NCBI GenBank assembly: GCA_002716065.1
Contig: PAZE01000045.1
Span: 32,695 to 96,694, forward strand
Origin: Crocinitomicaceae bacterium
GTDB lineage: Bacteria > Bacteroidota > Bacteroidia > Flavobacteriales_D > Parvicellaceae
Length of the DNA: 64,000 nucleotides
Direction of reading: 5' to 3'
In this document: positions 35,291 to 45,007 of the stretch, piece by piece
Position numbering within the stretch: the stretch's first letter is position 1
Layout of the letters: each line of letters begins with the position of its first letter
Notes under the pieces: model-generated
Told to the model about the DNA's origin: nothing
What the model saw: only the letters and a program-made list of their open reading frames with translations
Databases searched by the model: none
Translations under genes and position numbers: made by a program

Positions 35291-35725
35291 TTAGTTAAAT
35301 CCAGTGCTGCCAAATCCTCCAGCACCTCTAGTTGTTTTATTTAATTCTTTTACTTCAATTAATTCAGGTTGTTCAATGGAGGCGATTATTAGCTGAGCAA
35401 CTCGATCTCCATCTTTAACTTCTTGTTGTTCATTTGAAATGTTCACTAATATAACTCCAATTTCACCCCTGTAATCTGCATCAATAGTGCCAGGACTATT
35501 TAATACAGAAAGCCCTTTTTTAAGAGCCATTCCACTTCTTGTTCTAACCTGTGCTTCGTAACCAGAGGGTAACTCAATAAAAAGGCCAGTTTTAATTAAA
35601 ACACGTTCTAATGGACCAATAATTATTGGCAACTCAAGATTAGCTCTTAAATCCATTCCTGCAGAGTCTTTTGTTTCATAGGCAGGTAATTGATGATTAG
35701 AGCGGTTAATAATATTTATGTTCAT
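35291..35725 (-). CDS. dut: dUTP diphosphatase
   Basis: From ATG at 35725 the 144-residue protein has all five dUTPase motifs: [37 protein letters not shown] and [10 protein letters not shown] at the C-terminus. It hydrolyses dUTP to dUMP as a trimer, keeping uracil out of DNA. A GTG six codons upstream would overlap the flippase gene by four bases; ATG gives the usual start of the family. Its place inside an envelope cluster is unusual in function but common in the phylum. Confidence 0.95.
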   Translation of the reverse strand: MNINIINRSNHQLPAYETKDSAGMDLRANLELPIIIGPLERVLIKTGLFIELPSGYEAQVRTRSGMALKKGLSVLNSPGTIDADYRGEIGVILVNISNEQQEVKDGDRVAQLIIASIEQPELIEVKELNKTTRGAGGFGSTGFN

Positions 35726-35739
35726 AAAAACAACATTTT

Positions 35740-37257
35740 TCACGAAAGTACTACTTTTTCTTTCCCTACTTCTTTAAAATAAACGATAATAACAAATGTT
35801 AACAAAAGAAAGGTATGATAAGCAAATCCTTTCCAATTATACATTTCTAAAGCATTAAATGATAAACTAATTAGGTAAATTATTGCCCCTAAAACAATAT
35901 AAAAGAGTATACTTTTTAAATTGTAAGGAATTGGATAGTATTTTCTTCCAATTAGATAGCTGACAACCATCATTGAAAAATAGCAGGCAAGTGTGGTGTA
36001 TGCACAGCCAGCGAAACCGAATTTTGGAATTAACAAATAGTTTAGTCCTAAGGTTAATAAAGCCCCAAATCCAGAAATATAAGCTCCAAAAATAGTCTGT
36101 TTGCTAAGTTTATACCAAATAGATAGCGTTGTATATATTCCAAGGCAGATATTTGCTCCAAGCAAAAATGGAACAACAAACAGTCCGCTCCAATAAGATT
36201 CGTCAGGAATAAAATATTTAAACAAGTGCAGATATAATGTTATAAGAAGAAAAATGAATACAAGAACAATAACTAAATAGGTCATCATTTTTGAAATAAT
36301 TTCTTTAGAGTTTTTGTCGGATTCATTTTTAAAAAAGAATGGTTCCGAAGCATAACGAAATGCTTGAATAAACATGGTGACAATCATGGTTATTTTATAG
36401 TTCGCTCCATAAATCCCATTTTGCTCTAAGGCCATTGTGAGTGATTCACTGGAACTATAATTATTAGAGATGTTCATGTCAAAGAGAATATTTTTCAGCA
36501 TCGCTCTATCAAGGGTCTCATTAATTACATAGGCAAGGCCTACAAAAAGCATGGGCATGGAATAGCTGAGCATTTTCTTAAGTAAGAGAAAGTCAAATGA
36601 ACCCTTAAATGACATTTCTGGTAATAAGAGCAAAAATTTAATTATGCTTGAAATTAAGTTGGAAATAAATACATAACCAACCCCAATTTCTGGGTTGTAA
36701 AGATGATTAACAATCCAATTAGTGTTTCCTGAATCGAAATTAGATTTACAGTAATAAATGAAAAATAAATTTAGCGATATGTTAACTCCAACATTAGCAA
36801 AATTGACCAGAGCAAACTTTTTTGCTCTTGCCTGAGATCTAAGCTTTGCTAGTGGAATTGAAGAAATTGCATCAAGAGCAACAATAATTCCAAACCATAT
36901 AATGTATTCAAAGTGATTGGGATATTGAAGCCAATTGGCAATATCTTGAGAAAAGATGGAAATTAAAACAACAAAAAAAGAGGAAGATGTAAGTAACGAA
37001 TAAAGCGTGTTTGAATAAACATTAGTTGAACGGTGTTCTTTTAAGGTTGAAAATCGAAAGTATGAGGTTTCCATTCCATAGGTAAGCAACACCACTAAAA
37101 AAGCAACATAGGCATACATTTCAGTAATGATTCCATACTGTTCATTGGTAAATTGAAGTGCATATAAAGGTGTAAGAAGGAAGTTTAAGAAACGACCAAT
37201 AATACTACTTGAACCATATATTGCGGTTTGACCAGCTAATTTTTTAAAGACACTCAA
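35740..37257 (-). CDS. Lipid-linked oligosaccharide flippase (Wzx/MATE type)
   Basis: The 505-residue protein has about 14 membrane helices. It begins [34 protein letters not shown] when read in short parts ([19 protein letters not shown]), the usual Bacteroidota flippase opening. It should flip undecaprenyl-linked glycans for surface polysaccharide. The start codon is TTG at 37257; no ATG exists near the conserved opening. It heads the cluster with dut, the sugar nucleotidyltransferase, TPR, DUF4292 and EnvC-like genes. Confidence 0.88.
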   Translation of the reverse strand: MSVFKKLAGQTAIYGSSSIIGRFLNFLLTPLYALQFTNEQYGIITEMYAYVAFLVVLLTYGMETSYFRFSTLKEHRSTNVYSNTLYSLLTSSSFFVVLISIFSQDIANWLQYPNHFEYIIWFGIIVALDAISSIPLAKLRSQARAKKFALVNFANVGVNISLNLFFIYYCKSNFDSGNTNWIVNHLYNPEIGVGYVFISNLISSIIKFLLLLPEMSFKGSFDFLLLKKMLSYSMPMLFVGLAYVINETLDRAMLKNILFDMNISNNYSSSESLTMALEQNGIYGANYKITMIVTMFIQAFRYASEPFFFKNESDKNSKEIISKMMTYLVIVLVFIFLLITLYLHLFKYFIPDESYWSGLFVVPFLLGANICLGIYTTLSIWYKLSKQTIFGAYISGFGALLTLGLNYLLIPKFGFAGCAYTTLACYFSMMVVSYLIGRKYYPIPYNLKSILFYIVLGAIIYLISLSFNALEMYNWKGFAYHTFLLLTFVIIVYFKEVGKEKVVLS

Positions 37258-37362
37258 ACAAAGTTGTTTTTAAACAAAGAAACGAATCAATACGTAAGAA
37301 TATTATAAATAAGAACCTTTCTATTAACAAGACTAGCTTAACAAAAGCAATTGAAAAATGTA

Positions 37363-38136
37363 TTAAAAATTAGCTTTTCTTTTCTCCAAAAATGCAGTAG
37401 TTCCTTCAACAAATTCTTCAGTGCCAAAACAATTTCCAAACGCATCAATCTCCGTTTTATACCCATCAACTCCATCAACATAATTGGAGTTAATGGCTTT
37501 TAGTGCACTTTGAATTGCAAATGGGGAATTTTGAATAATTTTTTCAGCAATTTTTAACGAAAAAGACATTAAATTTTCTTGATTAACCACATGGTTAACC
37601 AACCCAATTTTTAAGGCTTCTTCTGAAGGTATCATACTTGCAGTTGTTATGAGTTCCATGGCCTTGCCTTTGCCAGCAAGTTGAGCTAAACGTTGAGTGC
37701 CACCGTACCCAGGAATAACACCCAAACTTACTTCAGGAAGTCCAAGGCGAGCATTGTCAGATGCAATTCGAATATGAGCTGCCATAGCTAATTCTAACCC
37801 TCCTCCAAGAGCAAAACCATTAACAGCTGCAATAACAGGTTTAGTTAGATTTTCTACTAGATTAAACAAGTTGTCCTGTCCTTCTTTTGATAATGCTTTT
37901 CCTTGCTCCTTGCTGAAGGAAGCAAATTCTTTAATATCTGCACCTGCAATAAATGCTTTTTCACCACTACCAGTTAGTATGATAACTCTTACTGATGAAT
38001 CATTTTCAGCAGCTAAAAGTGCTGAATTTAGTTCGCTTATAGTTTGTTTGTTTAGGGCGTTAAGTTGTTTTGGTCTGTTGATTGTAATTATTGACACAGC
38101 ACCATTTTTGCTAACTAAGATATTTTGATAGTCCAT
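37363..38136 (-). CDS. Enoyl-CoA hydratase/isomerase family protein
   Basis: The 257-residue protein is a crotonase: INRPKQLNALN (about 18-28), GAFIAGADIKEF (about 60-72) and the oxyanion-hole segments FALGGGLELAMAAHIRIAS (about 106-124) with LPEVSLGVIPGYGGTQRL (about 130-147). The catalytic Glu pair of hydratases (E in LPEVS) is present. It likely works in fatty-acid or amino-acid degradation. It starts 105 bases upstream of the flippase, so it is probably a separate transcript. Confidence 0.92.
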   Translation of the reverse strand: MDYQNILVSKNGAVSIITINRPKQLNALNKQTISELNSALLAAENDSSVRVIILTGSGEKAFIAGADIKEFASFSKEQGKALSKEGQDNLFNLVENLTKPVIAAVNGFALGGGLELAMAAHIRIASDNARLGLPEVSLGVIPGYGGTQRLAQLAGKGKAMELITTASMIPSEEALKIGLVNHVVNQENLMSFSLKIAEKIIQNSPFAIQSALKAINSNYVDGVDGYKTEIDAFGNCFGTEEFVEGTTAFLEKRKANF

Positions 38137-38224
38137 TACATTGTTTATTAAAAAGCAAAGAAAATCAATATTTTCTATAAATGAAGCTATTCGTTTTCAA
38201 ATTATAATCTATTATTTTCGTAAA

Positions 38225-38551
38225 ATGGATTTCAAACTGGAAAACAAGTGGAGAAAAACAATCGATAAAATTTCTGTAAATTTTGGAGAGAAGTTAGATA
38301 TTCAAACGATCCTTTTTCTAATTGGTCTACAAGAGCTTAATTTAAATTTTGAAAAGCTTACAAAAGATCAAAAAGTTGAAGTAATACATGTTGGGCTTTG
38401 TACAGTTTTAGAGCCTTATGGCTATTATACTAAATTAGGGATTGATAGTGAAGGTTGGCCACATTTTGAAAACAGCAAAAAAATACCCAACGTTAAAGAA
38501 AAAGAACAAGAGCAAATTATAAAAGAAGCAATAATAGATTACTTTAACTAG
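38225..38551 (+). CDS. Small conserved protein, 108 residues, unknown function
   Basis: ATG at 38225 opens a protein beginning MDFKLENKWRKTIDKISVNF and containing LFLIGLQELNL. It has helix-rich character, no signal peptide, a YGYYTKLG centre and a C-terminus rich in K/E. The upstream part of the frame (from 38141) is poor sequence for protein and was not used. The last four bases (CTAG) are the stop of both this gene and the convergent lipoprotein. Confidence 0.65.
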   Translation: MDFKLENKWRKTIDKISVNFGEKLDIQTILFLIGLQELNLNFEKLTKDQKVEVIHVGLCTVLEPYGYYTKLGIDSEGWPHFENSKKIPNVKEKEQEQIIKEAIIDYFN

Positions 38552-38907
38552 ATATAAACAGTTTCTTCAGTAGTAACCTCTTCTTCTATTTGAATCACAG
38601 AAACTTTAGTACCATTTACCAATAAATCTAAAACGGCAAAACCTGCTTGACCAGATTGGTAAAGGTCGTTAAAATTAAAAACAGCTTGCCCCTGCGGATT
38701 GCTTGTTGCTGAAACATCTATTCTAGTTGAATCTGGATTTCCTGATTGATAATACAGTCTTACATCAGCACCAACAACAATTTCATTAGTTGCATTTTCG
38801 CGAACATTTATTATTACAATGGTGTCTTTCTTTTTATAGCAGGAAACAATAGTAAATACAATTAGAAAAAGAAAAAAAGTAGATTTGATATATTTGTTAG
38901 TAGTCAT
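38548..38907 (-). CDS. Short lipoprotein, CarboxypepD_reg-like
   Basis: The 119-residue protein has lipobox IVSC (Cys23). The mature part reads KKKDTIVIINVREN, ATNEIVVGADVRLYYQ, and a NPQGQAVFNFNDLY turn, like the beta-sandwich domains with a 'VxGAxVxL..G...T' repeat. It should sit in the periplasm or outer membrane. Function unknown. Confidence 0.7.
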   Translation of the reverse strand: MTTNKYIKSTFFLFLIVFTIVSCYKKKDTIVIINVRENATNEIVVGADVRLYYQSGNPDSTRIDVSATSNPQGQAVFNFNDLYQSGQAGFAVLDLLVNGTKVSVIQIEEEVTTEETVYI

Positions 38908-38982
38908 TTAATTCAATTATGTTCTGCAAATTAAAGTACAAATGCCTTAATTTGTGCTTTCTAACAAATTTATAAAAAAATA

Positions 38983-39834
38983 ATGATGTTTCACTATCTC
39001 CTTAAAAGGCAGTCGTATTTCAAATTTTCAATTCTTGCTTTATGTCTTTTTTGTGGAGGGTCTTTTTTTTCTATGAACAAAGACTCTGTAAAAGTTCTAA
39101 TGCATACCTCTAAAGGTAAATTGACTCTTTTTTTGTACCCTGAAACCCCTTTACATCAGCAAAATTTTATTCGATTGGTTGAGTCTAAATTTTACGAAGG
39201 AGTACTTTTTCATAGAGTTATAAAAGATTTCATGGCTCAGGCTGGAGACCCTAATTCGAAAGATTCTCTTTATAATGGCTCTTTGGGAAGTACCAGTGAA
39301 GGAGATACAATTTCGGCAGAATTTGTTGCAAGGTATCATCATAAAAAGGGGGCGCTTTCAGCAGCTCGTACTGGAGATAATATGAATCCAACAAAAGCTT
39401 CAAGTGGAAGTCAGTTTTATATTGTTCAAGGAAGAAAATTTTCTACTTCTCAATTAAAAAATATGGAAGCAAGGAAAAATTCCCAAATAATAGGTGAACA
39501 ACTGAACAAATTTCTACAAAAACCTGAAAACATCAATTACTTAAATCAGCTAAAAGACTTTCAAAAGCAAAACAAAAAGGACAGTATTAATTTTTTAATT
39601 GAAAGTCTAAAGCCTTTAGCAATAACTTATAGTGAGCCATTTAAATTTAGTGAGCAAGCGATTTTAGATTATTCATCTATTGGCGGCACTCCTCATTTAG
39701 ATGGTGGTTATTCTATCTTTGGTGAGGTAATCGAAGGGTTGGAAATTATTGACCAAATTTGTAATACTGCTACAAGTAATGGTGATAAACCTATTGAAGA
39801 TATTAAAATTATTTCAGTCAAATTAATTAAATAA
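38983..39834 (+). CDS. Periplasmic cyclophilin-type peptidyl-prolyl isomerase
   Basis: The 283-residue protein has a signal-anchor-like N-terminus (about 10-30) and a cyclophilin fold: FYEGVLFHRVIKDFMAQAGDP (about 71-91), GSQFYIV and DGGYSIFGEVIEGLEII (about 244-260). Between them an insertion of about 70 residues rich in K/Q/N splits the fold, as seen in other Bacteroidota members. It isomerises prolines in exported proteins. It ends three bases before pheS and is probably co-transcribed. Confidence 0.88.
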   Translation: MMFHYLLKRQSYFKFSILALCLFCGGSFFSMNKDSVKVLMHTSKGKLTLFLYPETPLHQQNFIRLVESKFYEGVLFHRVIKDFMAQAGDPNSKDSLYNGSLGSTSEGDTISAEFVARYHHKKGALSAARTGDNMNPTKASSGSQFYIVQGRKFSTSQLKNMEARKNSQIIGEQLNKFLQKPENINYLNQLKDFQKQNKKDSINFLIESLKPLAITYSEPFKFSEQAILDYSSIGGTPHLDGGYSIFGEVIEGLEIIDQICNTATSNGDKPIEDIKIISVKLIK

Positions 39835-39837
39835 GTA

Positions 39838-40857
39838 ATGTTAGATAAAGTTCAAGAACTACAACAGTATGTTAATTCTTTTTCTGCAACTTCTTTGGAA
39901 GAATTGGAGGATTTTAGAATTTCTTTTTTGGGTAAAAAGGGGAAAGTGACTTTACTTTTTAATGAGTTTAGAAATGTTCCTAATGATCAAAAGAAAGAAT
40001 TTGGAGGCCAACTTAATAAACTAAAAAAGTCTGCCCAAAATAGGATAATAGAATTAAAACAAGGAATATCTTCTTCTCAAAATCATTCAAATTTAGATAT
40101 AGATTTAACTGCTCCTGCTCAACCCTATGAGTTAGGTTCAAGACACCCTATATCAATTGTTAAAAATGAAATTATTGAAATTTTTTCTAGTATTGGTTTT
40201 TCCATTTCTGAAGGTCCTGAAATAGAAGATGATTGGCATAATTTTTCTGCGCTAAACTTCCCTGAAAATCACCCTGCAAGGGATATGCAGGATACTTTTT
40301 TTATATCTAAAGAAATTGCCCTTAGAACACATACATCATCTGTCCAGGTTAGAGAAATGGAAAACAATCAACCTCCAATTAGAACCATATCTCCAGGGAG
40401 AGTATTTAGAAATGAAGCTATCTCTGCAAGGGCACACTGTTTTTTTCACCAGGTTGAAGGCTTATTTATTGATAAAGATGTTTCATTTGGAGATTTAAAA
40501 CAGACGCTTAATTATTTTACCAAAAAGATGTTTGGAGATTCTGCCAAAATTAGACTAAGGCCTTCTTATTTTCCCTTTACTGAGCCATCTGCAGAGCTAG
40601 ATGTTTCTTGTACAATTTGTAATCAAAAAGGATGTAATGTTTGTAAATATTCTGGTTGGTTAGAAATTATGGGTTGTGGTATGGTTGACCCTAATGTTTT
40701 AGACAATTGCAATATTGATTCTACAAAATATACCGGTTTCGCTTTTGGAATGGGAATTGAAAGAATAGCACAACTAAAGTATCAAGTTAATGATCTAAGA
40801 TTGTATTCAGAAAATGATTTGAGGTTTTTAGATCAATTCAAAAACGCTAATTATTAA
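39838..40857 (+). CDS. pheS: Phenylalanyl-tRNA synthetase alpha subunit
   Basis: The 339-residue protein has the N-terminal coiled coil (1-90), motif 1/2 of class II synthetases ([30 protein letters not shown]), GSRHP, and motif 3 [14 protein letters not shown] (about 305-318). The tail DLRFLDQF is typical. With PheT (19657) it forms the alpha2-beta2 enzyme. The gene is 17.7 kb from pheT, unlike the pheST operons of many bacteria. Its stop shares TTAA with the convergent M42 gene. Confidence 0.97.
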   Translation: MLDKVQELQQYVNSFSATSLEELEDFRISFLGKKGKVTLLFNEFRNVPNDQKKEFGGQLNKLKKSAQNRIIELKQGISSSQNHSNLDIDLTAPAQPYELGSRHPISIVKNEIIEIFSSIGFSISEGPEIEDDWHNFSALNFPENHPARDMQDTFFISKEIALRTHTSSVQVREMENNQPPIRTISPGRVFRNEAISARAHCFFHQVEGLFIDKDVSFGDLKQTLNYFTKKMFGDSAKIRLRPSYFPFTEPSAELDVSCTICNQKGCNVCKYSGWLEIMGCGMVDPNVLDNCNIDSTKYTGFAFGMGIERIAQLKYQVNDLRLYSENDLRFLDQFKNANY

Positions 40858-41900
40858 TTGGGAAAACTCCAATTGTAACCTCCCATATTTTCTAAACATT
40901 TTTTCAGCAGCATAATAGCATTCTCAACATCCTGTTTATGCACCATTTCTATAACTTGATGAATGTGTCTTGTCGGAATGGACACGGCTCCAGCAATTGA
41001 ACCACCTGGGGTCATTCGTTGAATTCCTGAGGTATCTGTTCCTCCAGCAGTAAGAATTTCATTTTGCCAGGTAATTTTATTTTCAATTGCGGTTTGTTTC
41101 ATAAATGACACCATTCTTGAATCACATATTGTACTGGCATCCATTATTTTAATAGCAACACCTTTTCCAAGTTCAGTAATTTTATCATGAGCAGCTGCAC
41201 CAGGAACATCAAAAGCGATGGTTGTGTCAATACCGAACCCAAAATCAGGTTGAATTTCTTGAGTGGCCACATTTGCGCCTCTAATACCTACTTCTTCCTG
41301 CACAGTAAAAACTGCATATACATCAAATGCTGGATTTTTCAGTTGTTTAATTAGCTCAAGCAGAATAAAAACAGATATTCGATTGTCGAGACTTTTACAG
41401 TTAAAGCAGTCTCCCATTTTAATAAAGGCTCTTTCTCTAGTTATGGGATTGCCAACTTGAATATATTTTTCCACTTCTTTTTTCGGCATTCCCATGTCAA
41501 TGAAAAAGTCAGTTGTTTTAGGAACTTTATTTTTTTCTTCAGCACTCATAACATGTAAGGGCTTTGAGCCCATAACACCGATTAAATCTTTTTTCCCATG
41601 GACAATTACTCTCTGAGAAGTAAGTGTTTTTGGATCAAACCCACCAAGAGTATGAAAGCGAAGAAAACCATTGTCATCAATATGGGTAACTATAAATCCT
41701 ATTTCATCCATATGCGCGCCAAGCATTACTTTCTTAGCACTATTTTTTCCTTTTATTAAGACAGTAAGATTTCCCATATTGTCTATTGTATAGGATCTTT
41801 TTTCTTTTGTTAATTCAGAAATAATTAAATTTCTTATCCTGTCTTCAAATCCTGAAGTGCCTGCAGTTTCACAGATATTTTTCAAAAGAGATGTATTCAT
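40854..41900 (-). CDS. M42-family metallopeptidase
   Basis: The 348-residue protein has the M42 metal ligands: [11 protein letters not shown] (about 62-72), DNRI (about 174), QEEVGIRGA (about 211-219), GIDTT (about 236) and [10 protein letters not shown] near the C-terminus. It is the glutamyl aminopeptidase/deblocking aminopeptidase type with a PDZ-like small domain in between. It trims peptides in the cytoplasm. It follows pyk by 12 bases. Confidence 0.94.
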   Translation of the reverse strand: MNTSLLKNICETAGTSGFEDRIRNLIISELTKEKRSYTIDNMGNLTVLIKGKNSAKKVMLGAHMDEIGFIVTHIDDNGFLRFHTLGGFDPKTLTSQRVIVHGKKDLIGVMGSKPLHVMSAEEKNKVPKTTDFFIDMGMPKKEVEKYIQVGNPITRERAFIKMGDCFNCKSLDNRISVFILLELIKQLKNPAFDVYAVFTVQEEVGIRGANVATQEIQPDFGFGIDTTIAFDVPGAAAHDKITELGKGVAIKIMDASTICDSRMVSFMKQTAIENKITWQNEILTAGGTDTSGIQRMTPGGSIAGAVSIPTRHIHQVIEMVHKQDVENAIMLLKKCLENMGGYNWSFPN

Positions 41901-41912
41901 AGTGTTTTTTGG

Positions 41913-43337
41913 TTATTCTACTTGACTTAGTTTAAGCATATTTGTTTTTCCGGCATCAGAAATAGGCATACTAGCCGTGTTAATTATTAAATCCCCGAAT
42001 TCAACTAACCCATTTGTTTTTAAAAATAATTTGAGGTCAGAAATGGTATCATCAGTACTAACCATTTTATCGTAATAAAATGTTTGAACCCCCCAAACTA
42101 ACGAAAGAGAAGAAAGTAAGTTTTTGTTTTTAGAAAAAACATAAATTGAAGATCTTGGTCGCTGACTGGAAATTTTAAATGCTGTGTAGCCAGAATGGGT
42201 CATAGTTATAATCGCTTTAGCTTGTACTCTTTTAGCAAGCCTGCATGCATTAAAGCAAATAGAGTCAGTAATGAAACGTTCATGGTTTTCAGTTGGCTCT
42301 TCCTCTTGATTGTATAGATCAGTATATGAACTTTCTACTTCAGTAATAATTCTATTGATTATTTTAACTACCTCTTCTGGATTTTTTCCAACAGACGTTT
42401 CTCCACTAAGCATTACTGCGTCTGCTCCATCCATAACCGCATTAGCTACATCATTAACTTCAGCTCTTGTTGGAGTAATGTTCTCCATCATGCTTTCCAT
42501 CATTTGTGTAGCAATAATAACAGGCTTAGAAAGTTTAAGCGATTTTTTAACGATATCTTTTTGAATTAGCGGCACACTTTCAAGAGGCATTTCCACTCCT
42601 AAATCGCCTCTCGCAACCATAATTGCATCAGCAACTTTAAGGATTTCATCAAAAGTGTTGACAGCTTCAGGTTTTTCAATTTTAGCAATTACTTTAGCTT
42701 TTCCATTTAGCTTTTCAATAGCATTTTTTAGTTCGATTACATCGTCTGCACTTCGAACAAAAGAAAAACCAATCCAGTCTACTTCATTTTTTATGGCTAC
42801 TTTTAAATCTTCAAAGTCTTTTTTTGTTAGGCTTGGGGTAGAGATCTTAGAGTTGGGAAGGTTAACTCCTTTGTTGGAATAAAGTTGACCTCCTTCGATT
42901 ACCTTAGTTACAACTTTAGAAGAGCCATCAGTACTAATCACTTCAAGAATAATTTTCCCATCATCCAATAATATTTTCTCACCGGGATTGACGTCTTTGG
43001 GAAGATCTAAATAACTAATTTGTGCTGAATTTAAGCTACCTTCTTTTATGGTGGTGTCTAAAGTAAACTCTTCACCTTCAATAAGGGCAACACCTTCTTT
43101 TGGCATAGAGCCAATTCGGATTTTTGGCCCCTGCAAATCTGCTAAAATAGAAGTTTCAATAGAAAGCTCTTTGTTGATTTTTCTTACATTTTCAATAGCA
43201 TTTACATTGTCTTTTTCTGTTCCATGAGAGAAATTAATTCTTGCAACATTCACTCCTTCAATAACTAGACTTCTTATCATATCTAAAGATGATGAAGCCG
43301 GTCCTAGTGTTGCTATAATTTTAGTTTTTCTATCCAT
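41913..43337 (-). CDS. pyk: Pyruvate kinase
   Basis: The 474-residue protein begins MDRKTKIIATLGPASSS and has NFSHG, LADLQGPKIRIG, KIEKPEAV (about 218-225), MVARGDLGVEMP (about 238-249) and the catalytic TRAEVNDVANAV segment. It makes ATP and pyruvate from PEP. The C-terminal allosteric domain is complete. It starts one base after the IPExxxVDY gene end, so both are in one transcript with the M42 gene. Confidence 0.97.
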   Translation of the reverse strand: MDRKTKIIATLGPASSSLDMIRSLVIEGVNVARINFSHGTEKDNVNAIENVRKINKELSIETSILADLQGPKIRIGSMPKEGVALIEGEEFTLDTTIKEGSLNSAQISYLDLPKDVNPGEKILLDDGKIILEVISTDGSSKVVTKVIEGGQLYSNKGVNLPNSKISTPSLTKKDFEDLKVAIKNEVDWIGFSFVRSADDVIELKNAIEKLNGKAKVIAKIEKPEAVNTFDEILKVADAIMVARGDLGVEMPLESVPLIQKDIVKKSLKLSKPVIIATQMMESMMENITPTRAEVNDVANAVMDGADAVMLSGETSVGKNPEEVVKIINRIITEVESSYTDLYNQEEEPTENHERFITDSICFNACRLAKRVQAKAIITMTHSGYTAFKISSQRPRSSIYVFSKNKNLLSSLSLVWGVQTFYYDKMVSTDDTISDLKLFLKTNGLVEFGDLIINTASMPISDAGKTNMLKLSQVE

Positions 43338-43338
43338 A

Positions 43339-43755
43339 TTAAAAGATTAAATTTTCTTTAGAAACCAAAGAATCTACAACAATGTTATAGGCTGTTAAAA
43401 TAAAAGGAATTTTTTTAATTTCTGTTAAAAGAACATTAATATCTATAGGATAATTTTCTTTTACCATGAAGAAAAAATCTAAATGTGCTAGTTCATTTAT
43501 AAGTATTCCATCTCTGCTTCTGTTACTTATAAGATAGTATTCGTTTAGGGTATCTTCATTAATGAATTCAAAAACAGAATAATAAGCAGTCTTTTTATTT
43601 TTTTTGTGCACTAGTTCTAAATCTGTTTCTGTTTTGGTAAGATTTAGTGATAATAGTTGGTTTATCGCCCAGCAAAGTCTGTAATCTTTTTCATGACAAC
43701 TAATGCCAAGAAGTTGAAATTCGTATTCAAAATCATTTTCTAAAAAATGTTTCAT
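43339..43755 (-). CDS. IPExxxVDY family protein
   Basis: The 138-residue protein fits the Bacteroidota family named for its C-terminal motif. It has a EYEFQLLGISCHEKDYRLCWAINQ start, read in short parts (LLGISCHEKDYRLCWAIN), and a KKIPFILTAYNIVVDSL end, with IPF.LTAY in place of the consensus. It is cytoplasmic with no signal. The gene usually stands next to pyk in this phylum, as here. Function unknown. Confidence 0.85.
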   Translation of the reverse strand: MKHFLENDFEYEFQLLGISCHEKDYRLCWAINQLLSLNLTKTETDLELVHKKNKKTAYYSVFEFINEDTLNEYYLISNRSRDGILINELAHLDFFFMVKENYPIDINVLLTEIKKIPFILTAYNIVVDSLVSKENLIF

Positions 43756-43789
43756 TTAAACCATATTTTTGTAGTCAAAACACATTAAA

Positions 43790-45007
43790 CTAATGCATAT
43801 AAATTAAAATACGATCTCCTTTTTTAACATTTGATATGTTAATAGTTGAGTTTAATTTCTTGATGTCTGCAACACTAACACCTGGATGTTTTTCAGCAAT
43901 TTCCCATATTGTATCTCCTTCTTTAATGGTGTAATAGCTGGTTTGGGAACTGCTATTTGAGTTAGAAGGGGAGTGAATTGATTTCTTTGAATAGTGGTAT
44001 ATGCTGTCCTGAAGCATTAGAAAGTCACCAATTAAAAAATTGGGAAGGTAAAGCGTGTTGTTCGAATTGTCTTTTGGGATTATTTTAAGTTTATATACAG
44101 GATTTAGTTCAGCTATTTTAGCTTCATCATAGCTCAGCCAGTTTTCCATAACTTTAAATTCTATTCGTTGATTAACTTCAATAGTATCTATTTGATGATA
44201 CTTAAATCCAGAAAAACTGGGTTCATTTTTACTGTAGAATTCCATTAGGTAGTTTACTGCTGTAAAAGCAGGAACATAATTTTGTGTTTCTTTAGGAAGG
44301 AAAGGGCGAATTTCCCAATAGGTTTTTTTACCTCCTGATCTTCTTATTGCTTTATTCACATTTCCAGGGCCAGCATTATATGCCGCAAGAGCTAAATTCC
44401 AATCTTCATAAATTTTAAAAAGTTTTTTTAAATAAAGACAAGCAGCTTTGGTAGATAAAATTGGGTCTCTACGTTGGTCTATATAAGAGTTTATTTCAAG
44501 CCCCATCATTTTTGCAGTTAATGGCATAAATTGCCATAAACCAACTGCTCCGGCTCTTGATTCAGCAGTAGGGTTAAGTGCGGATTCAACAATAGGTAAA
44601 TACTTTAGCTCTAGGGGAAGTTCATTTTCAATGAGTTGATTTTCAAAAAAAGGAAAGTAAAGCAAGCTGTAGTCAAACATTTTTTGTGCAAACTTCTCTC
44701 TTTTGGAAATATATTTTTGAATAAATAAAAGGTTGATTTCTGAACAACTAAAAACAAACGGTGTTTTTTCATTTAACAAGATTAGTCGTTCTTTTATTTC
44801 ATCTTTATTATGAGAAATTAGACTGTCTTTAGTGATATTTTGATTGTATAAATCTTGATATAAAAGAGCTAATTTATCATCAAATATTTCCACTTTAGAG
44901 CAGTGGTCTTTGACAGTTTCGTTTGGTAATAATCCAATTGTATCTTGTCCAAAAGCTATTGAACTAGAAATAAAAATTAAAAAAGAAATAATTTGTCGAA
45001 AATGCAT
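43790..45007 (-). CDS. MltD-like lytic transglycosylase with LysM
   Basis: The 405-residue protein has a signal peptide (to about residue 20, AFGQ) and an SLT domain (about 110-260). Catalytic Glu is in LPIVESALN (about 133), followed by AGAVGLWQFMP (about 145-155) and AAYNAGPGNV (about 210-219). A DUF-like region follows, then one LysM domain at the end (YTIKEGDTIWEIA, about 358-370). It cuts peptidoglycan and binds it by LysM. Its ATG overlaps the gatA TGA by one base (TGATG). Confidence 0.93.
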   Translation of the reverse strand: MHFRQIISFLIFISSSIAFGQDTIGLLPNETVKDHCSKVEIFDDKLALLYQDLYNQNITKDSLISHNKDEIKERLILLNEKTPFVFSCSEINLLFIQKYISKREKFAQKMFDYSLLYFPFFENQLIENELPLELKYLPIVESALNPTAESRAGAVGLWQFMPLTAKMMGLEINSYIDQRRDPILSTKAACLYLKKLFKIYEDWNLALAAYNAGPGNVNKAIRRSGGKKTYWEIRPFLPKETQNYVPAFTAVNYLMEFYSKNEPSFSGFKYHQIDTIEVNQRIEFKVMENWLSYDEAKIAELNPVYKLKIIPKDNSNNTLYLPNFLIGDFLMLQDSIYHYSKKSIHSPSNSNSSSQTSYYTIKEGDTIWEIAEKHPGVSVADIKKLNSTINISNVKKGDRILIYMH

